A stretch of 64,000 nucleotides of DNA from UBA2030 sp049969475 (GTDB taxonomy: Bacteria > Bacteroidota > Bacteroidia > Bacteroidales > TTA-H9): contig JBMFOU010000013.1 in the NCBI GenBank assembly GCA_049969475.1, forward strand, positions 1 through 64,000. The letters run 5' to 3'. The translations under genes were made by a program, and so were the position numbers. Positions 43,251 through 51,462 of this stretch are shown here, one piece after another (position 1 is the stretch's first letter; the number at the start of each line of letters is the position of its first letter). The notes beneath the pieces were generated by a model, which was not told the DNA's origin, did not search any database, and saw only the letters and a list, made by a program, of their open reading frames with translations.

Positions 43251-43407
43251 AGTCTGGTCTTCCAGGGAGAAATTTTATCGTCGAATTTAATTGCCGGTGT
43301 TATGGAAATTTTTAAACCACTTAAAAATGCATATAATGTATTTAAGTGATTGATTTTCATCAGTTATTTATTTGTTTTTTTCATGCAGGCCTTGGTGGTT
43401 TCTTCGG

Positions 43408-43896
43408 CTACCAACGGATGGGTTCGTCGGGGATTACTACCTTGCCTTCGGCATCGAGCAGGGCCGACCAGTTAATCACAGAAAGTTTGTCCTTGTCGAA
43501 ATAAAAATCGATGTTCCACTCTTCCCAGGTGTAGCGCACTTCACCCCAATCTTCAGTTTCTTTCTCGTACTCAAAAAGTTTCTGTCCAGCCATTAGGGAG
43601 ACAATATCTTCGGGTTTCATTTTGAAGATACGTTGGTCGAGGAAGATAGCCTTGAGGTCGTCGGTTTCAATGGCAATGAGGAAAGGTTTTTCAGCTGCCT
43701 GGCTGAAAAAAAACGTGAGGCATTCGTCCCAGTAGTAATAAACGAGGGTAGGGGACTCGCCTTCGCTGAGGGGTTCCATTTCTTCGGTTTCTTCGGGCGG
43801 GCCAAGCAGAAACTCTACCTGTTCGTTGGTGTCTCCGAATTGTATGGTGCTCAGACCCCGCAAGGGAATGATTTCGGTTTTTATTTTCTTTCCCAT
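43408..43896 (-). CDS. Hypothetical protein downstream of a short-chain dehydrogenase
   Basis: I do not recognise this 162-residue acidic soluble protein. It has no signal peptide or membrane helix. It is rich in aromatic and acidic residues (YYYWDECLTFFFSQ, WEEWNIDFYFDKDKLSVINWS), and its opening IPLRGLSTIQFGDTNEQVEFLLGPPEE resembles the start of immunity- or SMI1-type small proteins only loosely. It begins 10 bases after the dehydrogenase gene and is probably co-transcribed with it. No function is proposed. Confidence 0.7.
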   Translation of the reverse strand: MGKKIKTEIIPLRGLSTIQFGDTNEQVEFLLGPPEETEEMEPLSEGESPTLVYYYWDECLTFFFSQAAEKPFLIAIETDDLKAIFLDQRIFKMKPEDIVSLMAGQKLFEYEKETEDWGEVRYTWEEWNIDFYFDKDKLSVINWSALLDAEGKVVIPDEPIRW

Positions 43897-43906
43897 AAAC
43901 TTTAAA

Positions 43907-44719
43907 TCATTTAAAAGGGGAGTCGGGTTCCTTGGACATATGGCGATAAGCCAGGCGGGCTACTAGGCCTGGGAAAAACTTGTGAAGAAAAACGGTAAAT
44001 TTTCCTTCGAAGAAAGTGAGTATAAGGGAGTTTTTTCGGCGATCCACTGCCCTGATAATGCGCTGAGCCACTTCCTCAGCACTCATCATCTTCTCTTCTT
44101 TACGAGGCGAGGCTCCCTGAGGCGAGCCATCGGCCGTAAGAGCCGTAAAACGGATGTCAGTAGCGGTAAATCCCGGAGCTGCAATTAACACATGTAGTCC
44201 GGTTTTCAGATTCTCGGTGCGCAGTGTTTCGAGGAATCCCCTGACAGCAAACTTGGAGGCAGAATATCCGGTACGACCCGGAAGTCCGACATAACCGGCA
44301 ATAGAGATAACCCCTACCACACTCCCTTTGCTTTTCAGCAAGTAGGGAAGGGCATACCTGGTACAATACACCGTGCCCCAAAAGTTGACGTCCATGAGCC
44401 GGCGCAGGACATCGAGCTCTACGTCGCGAAACAATGCCCGCATCGAGATCCCGGCATTGTTGATTAGAATGTCTATTTTCCCAAAGGTGGCTGCGGCAGC
44501 TTCTATCAGGCGCTTACAATCGTCTTCTTTGCTAACATCAGTTGCCAGGCATAAAACACGGCTTCCATGAGCTTCCAGTGCAGGTTTCATGGCTTCAAGC
44601 AGGTCTACCCGCCGGGCACCTAATGCCAGATGCCATCCTCGGCGGGCATATTGTTCTGCCAGCGCCTTGCCAATGCCCGATGAGGCTCCGGTGATGATTA
44701 CTACTTTAGGTGATATCAT
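43907..44719 (-). CDS. Short-chain dehydrogenase/reductase
   Basis: A classical SDR of 270 residues: cofactor motif TGASSGIG at 10-17, NNAG in the LINNAGIS segment, catalytic Ser in VISIAG and YSASK. Arg residues after strand 2 (ALGARRVD) favour NADP(H). The C-terminal extension (FFEGKFTVFLHKFFPGLVARLAYRHM) is hydrophobic and could associate with membrane, as in DltE/YqjQ-like SDRs. The substrate is unknown. It is divergent from terC, with a weak -7-like TATTTTCG on the minus strand at 44741-44748, and heads a two-gene unit. Confidence 0.93.
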   Translation of the reverse strand: MISPKVVIITGASSGIGKALAEQYARRGWHLALGARRVDLLEAMKPALEAHGSRVLCLATDVSKEDDCKRLIEAAAATFGKIDILINNAGISMRALFRDVELDVLRRLMDVNFWGTVYCTRYALPYLLKSKGSVVGVISIAGYVGLPGRTGYSASKFAVRGFLETLRTENLKTGLHVLIAAPGFTATDIRFTALTADGSPQGASPRKEEKMMSAEEVAQRIIRAVDRRKNSLILTFFEGKFTVFLHKFFPGLVARLAYRHMSKEPDSPFK

Positions 44720-44776
44720 AAGGATTGATGAATCAATGAGCGAAAATAGGAACTTTCTGCCAGTCGGTATATTCCC

Positions 44777-44784
44777 TACCTTTG
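44777..44784 (+). promoter_or_regulatory. Candidate -7 box for the terC-aminotransferase-threonine aldolase operon
   Basis: TACCTTTG matches TAnnTTTG. Transcription would start near 44791, which rules out a TTG at 44782 as translation start and supports ATG at 44809. Confidence 0.5.
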
Positions 44785-44808
44785 CGCCTGCTTAAAATTA
44801 CCTTATCC

Positions 44809-45816
44809 ATGCTGCTATTTATTTCTCATAAACAGGATCATCATCCTCTTATCATTGCGGGTTTTGCTTTGATTATCCTAGTTATGCTTTTAATTGATCT
44901 GGGGGTTTTTAATAAGAAGGCTCATAAAGTAAGCAGTCGCGAAGCTATCCGCTGGTCGTTTTTTTGGATATTTCTTTCCTTTGTTTTCGCAGCCTTGGTT
45001 TGGATGGAGTCAGGACATGTGGCGGCCAGCGATTTTGTTTCGGCTTATTTGATTGAGAAAGCCCTCTCCATGGACAATATTTTTGTGTTTATACTGATTT
45101 TCAGATATTTTAGTGTGCCGGAGGAGTATCAGCATAAGGTATTGTTTTATGGAATTATAGGGGCTATTGTATTTCGTGCCCTATTTATTTTTGCGGGTGT
45201 GGGTCTCATAAAGCTTACCTACTTGCCTCCATTTGTACTCTGGGGTCGGGAGTATCATATAAACCTTTTGATGGCCGTTTTTGGTCTATTTCTGGTTTAT
45301 GCGGGAATCAAATCGTGGAATCACAAATCGGATGAATCGAAAGATTTTTCAAAAAATTGGATAGTGAGGATAGCTCATGCGCTTTTCCCTTTTACGCCGG
45401 AGTTTGCAGGTAGCCGGTTTTTCATACGCCAGGCAGGCCGCCTGCTGGCTACTCCGCTTTTCTTGGTCGTACTGGTTATTGAAGGTACTGACGTGATGTT
45501 TGCTGTGGATAGCATCCCGGCCATTTTTGCAGTTACCGACGACCCATTTATTCTGTACACCTCCAATATTTTCGCCATTCTCGGATTGCGATCTCTTTAT
45601 TTTTTGTTTGCCAACCTCATGCCTTTATTCAGGTTCCTACATTATGGGCTGGCGATCATTCTAACGTTTATCGGGGGCAAGATGCTGTTGGATGATATCT
45701 GGCAAATAGAAATATCATCACCTCTTTCGTTGAGTATTGTAGCAGGGGTTTTGGTGATTTCTGTCCTGGCATCGTTAATTATTAAAGAGGAACGCCAAAC
45801 AAAGACAGGAGTATGA
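44809..45816 (+). CDS. TerC/Alx-family integral membrane protein
   Basis: TerC-family proteins are membrane transporters linked to tellurite resistance and, for Alx/MntP-like members, manganese export. The polytopic protein (~335 residues) shows the family blocks EKALSMDNIFVFILIFRYF with conserved Asp-Asn, GIIGAIVFRALFIFAG, LLMAVFGLFLVYAGIKSW, LVVLVIEGTDVMFAVDSIPAIFAVTDDPFILYTSNIFAILGLRSLYF and GGKMLLDD. I start at ATG 44809 because upstream TTG overlaps the promoter. The stop overlaps the next start by 4 bases. A substrate cannot be assigned. Confidence 0.93.
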   Translation: MLLFISHKQDHHPLIIAGFALIILVMLLIDLGVFNKKAHKVSSREAIRWSFFWIFLSFVFAALVWMESGHVAASDFVSAYLIEKALSMDNIFVFILIFRYFSVPEEYQHKVLFYGIIGAIVFRALFIFAGVGLIKLTYLPPFVLWGREYHINLLMAVFGLFLVYAGIKSWNHKSDESKDFSKNWIVRIAHALFPFTPEFAGSRFFIRQAGRLLATPLFLVVLVIEGTDVMFAVDSIPAIFAVTDDPFILYTSNIFAILGLRSLYFLFANLMPLFRFLHYGLAIILTFIGGKMLLDDIWQIEISSPLSLSIVAGVLVISVLASLIIKEERQTKTGV

Positions 45817-47018
45817 ACCAGCCGTGGGAGCATTTGAGTGAGCGTGAGGTTTTTTTCCGCCATTTAGCACTTACTTCATTTGAGCCTCCGGCAGTGCAAT
45901 TCAGCAGGGCTGAAGGCATCTATTTGTATACATCCGAGGGTGAATGCTATACCGATTTAAGTGCAGGTTTTTCAGTGAACAATCTGGGATATGGTCAACC
46001 GGCCATTGTGAAGGCCATACAGGAGCAGGCTGCAAAATATCTGCATCAGACCGTTTATGGAGAATTTGTACAGTCACCGCAGGTGCAGCTGGCAGCCCGG
46101 CTGGTTTCGGTACTTCCCTCACCACTCGATTGTGTATATCTCGTAAACTCAGGTGCTGAGGCCATTGAGGGGGCCATGAAGCTGGCCAAGCGCGTTACGG
46201 GCCGGCCTCTGATTGCTACGTTTGAAAAAGCGTATCATGGCAGTACGCAGGGCGCCCTGAGTCTAATGGGGGATGAAACTTTAAAACAGAAATACCGCCC
46301 CTTACTGCCTGGTATTATTCGGCTGAGATTCAATTGCTTTGAAGATCTAGAACGCATTACTCCGGATGTGGCCGCAGTAGTAGTGGAGCCTGTGCAGGCC
46401 GAGGCGGGAGTGGTAGTTCCAGGAGAAGGTTTTTTGCAAGCCCTGCGCCAACGTTGCAACGGTACGGGTACCCTCCTGGTTTTCGATGAGATACAGACAG
46501 GCTTGGGGCGTACGGGTGCCCTGTTTGCCTTCGAAAAATTTGGAGTAATTCCTGATATCCTTTGCCTGGCCAAGGCACTGGGTGCAGGTATGCCGTTGGG
46601 AGCTTTCATCAGTTCAAAGAGTCGCATGGATACTTTGGCTGTAAATCCTGCCCTGGGACATCTCACCACTTTTGGCGGTAATCCTATAAGTGCGGCTGCT
46701 GCTTGTGCTGGCTTCGACGTGCTTATAGAATCGAGACTTTGGGAGACGGTGGATGAAAAAGCAGAAATTTTAACTAAGGGACTTGATGCTTATCCACACA
46801 TCCGGGAGGTGAGAAGGGCGGGTCTGTTGATAGCTATTGATTTTCAATCCATTGAGCTGGCCGACAGAATGTTGGGATTTTTATGGAAAAACCGCCTTAT
46901 CAGCGATCGTTTTTTATTCTGCCCGACCGCACTACGTCTTTCTCCTCCTTTGATAATCACTAAAGAAGAGGCTTTTGAAGTAAATAAACGTTTGCACAAC
47001 ATTTTAAATCAGTTATAA
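45813..47018 (+). CDS. Class III PLP aminotransferase (acetylornithine/ornithine aminotransferase type)
   Basis: A fold-type I class III aminotransferase of 401 residues. Visible are YTDLSAGFSVNNLGYGQPAIVKAI, the PLP-phosphate motif NSGAEAIEGAMKLAK, AYHGSTQGALSLMG, VVEPVQAEAGV, VFDEIQTGLGRTG with the ring-stacking Asp, and the Schiff-base Lys in LCLAKALGAGMPLGA. The closest groups are ArgD/RocD-type enzymes, but the substrate (ornithine, acetylornithine, putrescine, other omega-amines) cannot be chosen by eye. It is translationally coupled to terC by a 4-base overlap and is directly followed by threonine aldolase. Confidence 0.92.
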   Translation: MNQPWEHLSEREVFFRHLALTSFEPPAVQFSRAEGIYLYTSEGECYTDLSAGFSVNNLGYGQPAIVKAIQEQAAKYLHQTVYGEFVQSPQVQLAARLVSVLPSPLDCVYLVNSGAEAIEGAMKLAKRVTGRPLIATFEKAYHGSTQGALSLMGDETLKQKYRPLLPGIIRLRFNCFEDLERITPDVAAVVVEPVQAEAGVVVPGEGFLQALRQRCNGTGTLLVFDEIQTGLGRTGALFAFEKFGVIPDILCLAKALGAGMPLGAFISSKSRMDTLAVNPALGHLTTFGGNPISAAAACAGFDVLIESRLWETVDEKAEILTKGLDAYPHIREVRRAGLLIAIDFQSIELADRMLGFLWKNRLISDRFLFCPTALRLSPPLIITKEEAFEVNKRLHNILNQL

Positions 47019-48053
47019 ATGGAACAACAATGGATAGATCTGCGTAGCGATACCGTTACGCGTCCCTCGGAAGGCATGCTCAGGGCCATGATGCAGGCAC
47101 GTGTGGGCGACGATGTATTTGGTGAAGACCCCACCGTAACCGAATTGGAACAAACGCTGGCAGGCATGTTTGGCATGGAAGCTGGAATTTTCACTCCATC
47201 AGGCACCATGGCCAATCAAATAGCCATTAAATTGCATACCCGTCCGGGTGATGAAGTGATTTGTGATGAGACCGCCCATGTCTATCTTTTCGAAGCCGGC
47301 GGTATTGCTTTTAATTCAGGATGCTCAGTGCGATTGCTCAAGGGCGATAGGGGACGTTTTACCCGCGAGCAGGTAGAAGAGGCCCTTAATGCACCCGACA
47401 ATTATCATTTACCCCAGTCGAGGCTGGTGGTAGCCGAAAATACTTCCAACAAAGGGGGCGGTTCGGTGTGGAGCTTGAATGAGTTGCAACGTATCAGTGA
47501 TTTTACCCGAAAAAAAGGTCTGGCTTTTCATCTCGACGGGGCAAGGCTTTTCAATGCCATGGCATGGAACGGCACCCAGCCTGGCGACTATGGCTCTTTG
47601 TTCGACACCATTAGCATTTGCCTGTCGAAAGGGTTGGGCACACCTGTAGGTTCGGTTTTACTGGGGAATCGGGAAGCTATATCCAAGGCTCGACGTATTC
47701 GCAAAGTGCTGGGCGGGGGAATGCGTCAGGCAGGTTACCTGGCCGCTGCGGGTCTCTATGCGCTTCAACATAATATTCCATTGCTTAAAGAAGATTTACG
47801 CCGGGCCCAAACCCTGGCCTCAGTAATACAACAACTCCCTTATGTGGAAGAGGTTTTACCAGTGGAAAGCAATATTCTGATTTTCAGACTAAATAATTCT
47901 ATGCCAGCAGAGCGCTTTTTGGATCTTTTAAAATCGCATAATATCCTTGCACTCACCTTTGGCCCGCAGACCCTTCGATTCGTTACGCATCTCGATTTTA
48001 CTGATGAAATGTTGGAAAAAGTTTTACGGGTACTCGAAGAAATTCAACCTTGA
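47019..48053 (+). CDS. Low-specificity L-threonine aldolase
   Basis: This fold-type I PLP enzyme splits L-threonine or allo-threonine into glycine and acetaldehyde. The family start DLRSDTVTRPSEGMLRAM, DDVFGEDPTVTELE, TPSGTMANQIA, ENTSNKGGGSVWS, HLDGARLFNA and the PLP-Lys region ISICLSKGLGTPVGSVLLG are all intact. The length of 344 residues is normal. It begins immediately after the aminotransferase stop codon without any spacer, so the two are co-translated. Confidence 0.95.
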   Translation: MEQQWIDLRSDTVTRPSEGMLRAMMQARVGDDVFGEDPTVTELEQTLAGMFGMEAGIFTPSGTMANQIAIKLHTRPGDEVICDETAHVYLFEAGGIAFNSGCSVRLLKGDRGRFTREQVEEALNAPDNYHLPQSRLVVAENTSNKGGGSVWSLNELQRISDFTRKKGLAFHLDGARLFNAMAWNGTQPGDYGSLFDTISICLSKGLGTPVGSVLLGNREAISKARRIRKVLGGGMRQAGYLAAAGLYALQHNIPLLKEDLRRAQTLASVIQQLPYVEEVLPVESNILIFRLNNSMPAERFLDLLKSHNILALTFGPQTLRFVTHLDFTDEMLEKVLRVLEEIQP

Positions 48054-48099
48054 AGTAAAAAGAAGGCTTTATCATACTTTCTTTTTGTGAGCTGTTTTT

Positions 48100-48107
48100 T
48101 AATTTTG
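48100..48107 (+). promoter_or_regulatory. Candidate -7 box for the peptidylarginine deiminase-aat unit
   Basis: TAATTTTG matches TAnnTTTG 23 bases before the deiminase start; a TTTC lies about 18 bases upstream in the -33 position. Confidence 0.5.
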
Positions 48108-48129
48108 AAAGCGCTTAGTCGGAGTAAAT

Positions 48130-49758
48130 ATGACGAAAACCGTAGCGCTTTCGATTTTTGTTTGGGCTGGTATCCTGCAACAATTAACAGCCCAAAACCG
48201 GATATTCCCGGCGGAATTTGAATATAACGAAGGGGTTTTGCTTACCTGGGATTATGCGCCATCGCGCGATTCGGTGGTGGCTAATATCGCTAAAGGTCTT
48301 CAGGACGTAACCACGGTGTGGATTATTTATTATCCCGGTCCAGCCCCTTACGACACAAATTACATACGCAATTATTTGCTTCTGCATGGTGTGGGATATC
48401 ATAACGTGAAGTTTGTGCCAGGCTGGACGGAAACTTTATGGATAAGGGATTATGGGCCCATCACCGGATATCGGTTTACGGGTGAATCGTGGGAACGTTT
48501 TTTCCTCGATGCCCGCTACAGTAAATACAATCGGCCCAAGGATGATTCTATCCCTGCCCAATTGGGACGTCTATGGGGCATACCTGTTGTGCAATTTCCA
48601 CTGGAAGTAGAAGGAGGTAATCTCATTCTCGATGGAACCGGCAATGGTTTTGGCAGCAAGCGAATCTTCACCCAAAACCCTGGCCTCCCCCAGAATCAGG
48701 TTAAATCGCTCTTTCTGGATTATCTAGGTCTTAACGATTTTTACTTTATCGATGTGCTGGAAAACAGCGGGGGCGGTATATGGATGCATGTGGACATGTT
48801 TATGAAAATGGTGGATAACCAAACCATCCTGGTTTCAAGCTATCCCAGCTATCTCCCCGATTATCCTATCATTGAAGGAATTGCCCAGCAACTTTCTCAA
48901 ATGACTAATCAACTGGGTGTCAATTATAAAGTCGTTCGCATTCCTGCTCCGCCGAAGTCGGATGGTACGTATGCCACCACCCTGAACGATGAAATGCGAA
49001 CCTATACCAACTCATTGACTACCAATGGAGTAGTAGTTGTTCCCAAATATAACCATCCCCTTGATGATACGGCCCGTGCTATCTACCAACGTAATATGCC
49101 CGGTTATCAAATCCGCATGGTGGATGCACGCACCCTAACCCCGCTGTATGGCGCCATACACTGCGTTACTCGTGAGATTTGCAAACCCAACTTACTACGC
49201 ATTTTGCATGTTGCTCTTAAAGGACTACAGCCCTATGAGCCCTGCAAGCTGATACGTTGCCGCGTTCAGGCAGCTGCTTCTATCGATTCAGTCGTGTTGT
49301 ATTATCGAAAGAATTCAGAAAACTCATTTACAGCTCTTCCCATGCAGCCGGAATCTGGCAATTATGTAGCCAGCCTTTGCGGACTGCAACCTGGCGACAC
49401 TGTTCAATATTATCTCCATGCTTCTGATACTATTGGAAATGCCTCTGACCCCGCAATGGCCCCAGGTATTTTTCATGAATTCGTATTGAATCCTGAAACC
49501 CTTGGTAAGCCCGAAAACACTGTTTCTGAATGCGATTTTATTTCCATAGAAGGAAAATACTTTTTGCGGTTTCGACCTGCTGCGGGGGAAAAAGTTTTAG
49601 GGATGAGAGTGCTTGATCTATATGGTAGAGAGCTCTTTAACCAACAAAAACCTGAACATAACATAATGTCATTGGGCTCTTTGGCACAAGGTTGGTACAT
49701 TGGACAGGTGATTACTAACCAGGAGATTTATACCCGTAAATTTTTCGTGAAGCGATAG
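48130..49758 (+). CDS. Secreted peptidylarginine deiminase-like protein with type IX secretion C-terminal domain
   Basis: Guanidine-modifying enzyme of the agmatine deiminase/Porphyromonas PAD family, expected to convert arginine (free, agmatine or peptide-bound) to citrulline-type products. Catalytic residues are in place: Asp107 in LWIRDYGP, His220 and Asp222 in MHVDMF, Asn294 in RTYTNSL, Cys345 in GAIHCVTREI. The layout follows P. gingivalis PPAD: signal peptide ending near residue 21 (TAQ), catalytic domain to ~355, an Ig-like domain (~360-455), and a C-terminal type IX sorting domain (GMRVLDLYGRELFNQQ...AQGWYIGQVITNQEIYTRKFFVKR). The 542-residue length is close to PPAD. It should therefore be exported to the surface or medium. 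Peptide specificity is inference. The next gene starts at the very next base. Confidence 0.88.
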   Translation: MTKTVALSIFVWAGILQQLTAQNRIFPAEFEYNEGVLLTWDYAPSRDSVVANIAKGLQDVTTVWIIYYPGPAPYDTNYIRNYLLLHGVGYHNVKFVPGWTETLWIRDYGPITGYRFTGESWERFFLDARYSKYNRPKDDSIPAQLGRLWGIPVVQFPLEVEGGNLILDGTGNGFGSKRIFTQNPGLPQNQVKSLFLDYLGLNDFYFIDVLENSGGGIWMHVDMFMKMVDNQTILVSSYPSYLPDYPIIEGIAQQLSQMTNQLGVNYKVVRIPAPPKSDGTYATTLNDEMRTYTNSLTTNGVVVVPKYNHPLDDTARAIYQRNMPGYQIRMVDARTLTPLYGAIHCVTREICKPNLLRILHVALKGLQPYEPCKLIRCRVQAAASIDSVVLYYRKNSENSFTALPMQPESGNYVASLCGLQPGDTVQYYLHASDTIGNASDPAMAPGIFHEFVLNPETLGKPENTVSECDFISIEGKYFLRFRPAAGEKVLGMRVLDLYGRELFNQQKPEHNIMSLGSLAQGWYIGQVITNQEIYTRKFFVKR

Positions 49759-50454
49759 ATGGCAGTAATAGCATTAGACCCGGAGTATGAAGGTATTATA
49801 ATTTCCCGCCAGGCCGAAGAAGCCGGACTGGTAGCCATTGGAGGTAGCCTTTCTGTTAAAAGCCTTCTTAACGCATACAGTACAGGACTTTTTCCATGGT
49901 ATACTGACGGAGAACCCATTATGTGGTGGTCACCGGACCCTCGAACACTCCTCATTCCTGATAAGTTCCGTCCTTCGCACAGCTTGAGGCAAACTTTACG
50001 CAAGAAAAAATTTAGAGTAACCGTTGATACTGCATTTGCTGAGGTGATTCATGCCTGCCGCACCACCCCACGAAAAGACCAGGAAGGGACCTGGATTACT
50101 GCGGAAGTTGAAAAGGCTTACACAAATCTTCATAAGGCCGGATATGCCCATAGTTTCGAAACCTGGTATGGCGAGGAACTAGTTGGGGGACTTTATGGAG
50201 TGAGCCTGGGAAAGGCTTTTATGGGGGAGAGCATGTTTCACCACATGACCGATGCCAGCAAGGTGGCCTTTTATTATTTGGTGCAGTTCACATTACAGCA
50301 GGGATTTTTATTTATCGATGCACAGATGAAAACCGAACACTTGACTAGCTTGGGAGCAGAATCTATCCCCAGGGCTGAATACCTCAGCGTTTTGGAAACA
50401 GCTTTGCGATGGCCGACTCTTAAAGGCAAGTGGACCAAATATTTACATGAATAG
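49759..50454 (+). CDS. aat: Leucyl/phenylalanyl-tRNA-protein transferase
   Basis: Aat adds Leu or Phe from aminoacyl-tRNA to proteins with N-terminal Arg or Lys, marking them for ClpS/ClpAP degradation (bacterial N-degron pathway). Conserved segments are LVAIGGSLSVKSLLNAYSTGLFPWY, IMWWSPDPRTLLIP, WITAEVEKAYTNLHKAGYAHSFETW, LVGGLYGVSLGKAFMGESMFHHMTDASKVA and LFIDAQMKTEHLTSLGAESI. Length 231 is normal. It starts directly on the base following the deiminase stop. No clpS or clpA gene is in the window. Confidence 0.96.
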   Translation: MAVIALDPEYEGIIISRQAEEAGLVAIGGSLSVKSLLNAYSTGLFPWYTDGEPIMWWSPDPRTLLIPDKFRPSHSLRQTLRKKKFRVTVDTAFAEVIHACRTTPRKDQEGTWITAEVEKAYTNLHKAGYAHSFETWYGEELVGGLYGVSLGKAFMGESMFHHMTDASKVAFYYLVQFTLQQGFLFIDAQMKTEHLTSLGAESIPRAEYLSVLETALRWPTLKGKWTKYLHE

Positions 50455-50510
50455 TACACTGGAGCTTTAGAGTCTCCCTGGATTTTTCCCTTTCTTCGGG
50501 CCAGATTGTT

Positions 50511-50518
50511 TAATTTTG
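50511..50518 (+). promoter_or_regulatory. Candidate -7 box for the guanine deaminase gene
   Basis: TAATTTTG matches TAnnTTTG 20 bases before the start codon, in the 83-base gap after aat. Confidence 0.5.
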
Positions 50519-50537
50519 AAGAAATAAAATTTCTGGC

Positions 50538-51011
50538 ATGAATTCACCGGAACAATTTCTTAGAGAGGCCATTGAGTTGGCCCGGGCGAATGTGGAAAGA
50601 GGGAAAGGAGGACCTTTTGCTGCTATAGTTGTGCGCAATGGTGAAGTGATTGCTGCGGCTGCCAATTCAGTAACCTCCACCAACGATCCCACAGCTCATG
50701 CCGAGGTGAATGCAATAAGGGAAGCCTGCCGTAGGCTGGGTACCTTCCAGCTCGACGACTGCGAGATTTACACTAGTTGCGAACCCTGTCCCATGTGCCT
50801 GGGTGCTATTTACTGGGCAAGACTTAGAAAAGTTTATTTTGCAGCCACCAAGGTCGAAGCCTCCGAAGCAGGTTTCGACGATGATTTTATTTACCGGGAA
50901 ATAGAAAAGGTACCTGCTTATCGTTCCATTCCCTTCATTCATGTCCCATTAAGTCAGGCCCGGTTGCCTTTTAAGGTATGGAGCGAAATGGAAACTAAAA
51001 TTTCTTACTAA
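50538..51011 (+). CDS. guaD: Guanine deaminase, cytidine-deaminase-like (GuaD type)
   Basis: A 157-residue zinc deaminase that should convert guanine to xanthine. The zinc motifs are TAHAEVNAIREA (His and catalytic Glu) and SCEPCPMCLGAIYWA. The whole protein follows Bacillus subtilis GuaD closely, including GGPFAAIVV, TSTNDPTAHAEV, FQLDDCEIYTSCEPCPMC, EAGFDDDFIYREI and the domain-swapped C-terminal FKVWSEMETKISY, which separates it from TadA tRNA deaminases. It is followed 19 bases later by a DUF3127 gene. Confidence 0.92.
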   Translation: MNSPEQFLREAIELARANVERGKGGPFAAIVVRNGEVIAAAANSVTSTNDPTAHAEVNAIREACRRLGTFQLDDCEIYTSCEPCPMCLGAIYWARLRKVYFAATKVEASEAGFDDDFIYREIEKVPAYRSIPFIHVPLSQARLPFKVWSEMETKISY

Positions 51012-51030
51012 ATTATTATTATTCAACAGT

Positions 51031-51426
51031 ATGGATTTAACAATTAACGGAAAACTGCTTAAAGTGCTCGAACCTCAGAGTGGAACGAGTACACGCGGAA
51101 GCTGGAAAAAACAGAGTTTTATCATTGAAACCATCGAAACGTATCCCAAAAAAATTTGCTTTATTGCCTGGAACGAGCGCACTGAATTACTGAAAGAATT
51201 AAAACCCGGGGATGAGGTAAAGATTAACTTCTCCATTGAGTCTCGCGAATATAATGACCGTTGGTATACCGATGTCAGGGCCAACGAAATCCTTAAAGTA
51301 AGCGGTAGCAGTTCCACCACAGCCCCTCCTCCGGAAATTGACTACATGCCAGAGCGTGCAGCGGGCTTTCCCATGGACAATGCCTCCACAGCATCCCCTG
51401 CCGCTGAAGATGACTTGCCTTTCTAA
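51031..51426 (+). CDS. DUF3127 protein with SSB-like acidic C-terminal tip
   Basis: This 131-residue protein resembles the DUF3127 family (DLTINGKLLKVLEPQSG...GSWKKQSFIIET...YPKKICFIAWNERTELLKELKPGDEVKINFSIESREYNDRWYTDVRANEILKV), which looks like a small OB-fold barrel. After residue ~90 a disordered Pro/Ser/Ala-rich tail ends in AAEDDLPF. That tip resembles the DDIPF terminus by which single-stranded DNA-binding protein recruits partners. A nucleic-acid-binding role is inference from the fold-like pattern and tip. Family members also occur in phages. Confidence 0.82.
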   Translation: MDLTINGKLLKVLEPQSGTSTRGSWKKQSFIIETIETYPKKICFIAWNERTELLKELKPGDEVKINFSIESREYNDRWYTDVRANEILKVSGSSSTTAPPPEIDYMPERAAGFPMDNASTASPAAEDDLPF

Positions 51427-51434
51427 TACATTTG
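51427..51434 (+). promoter_or_regulatory. Candidate -7 box for the class IV aminotransferase gene
   Basis: TACATTTG matches TAnnTTTG and begins directly after the DUF3127 stop codon, 28 bases before the aminotransferase start. Confidence 0.4.
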
Positions 51435-51462
51435 CGTTCCAACCGATGAATAACAAAACTCA

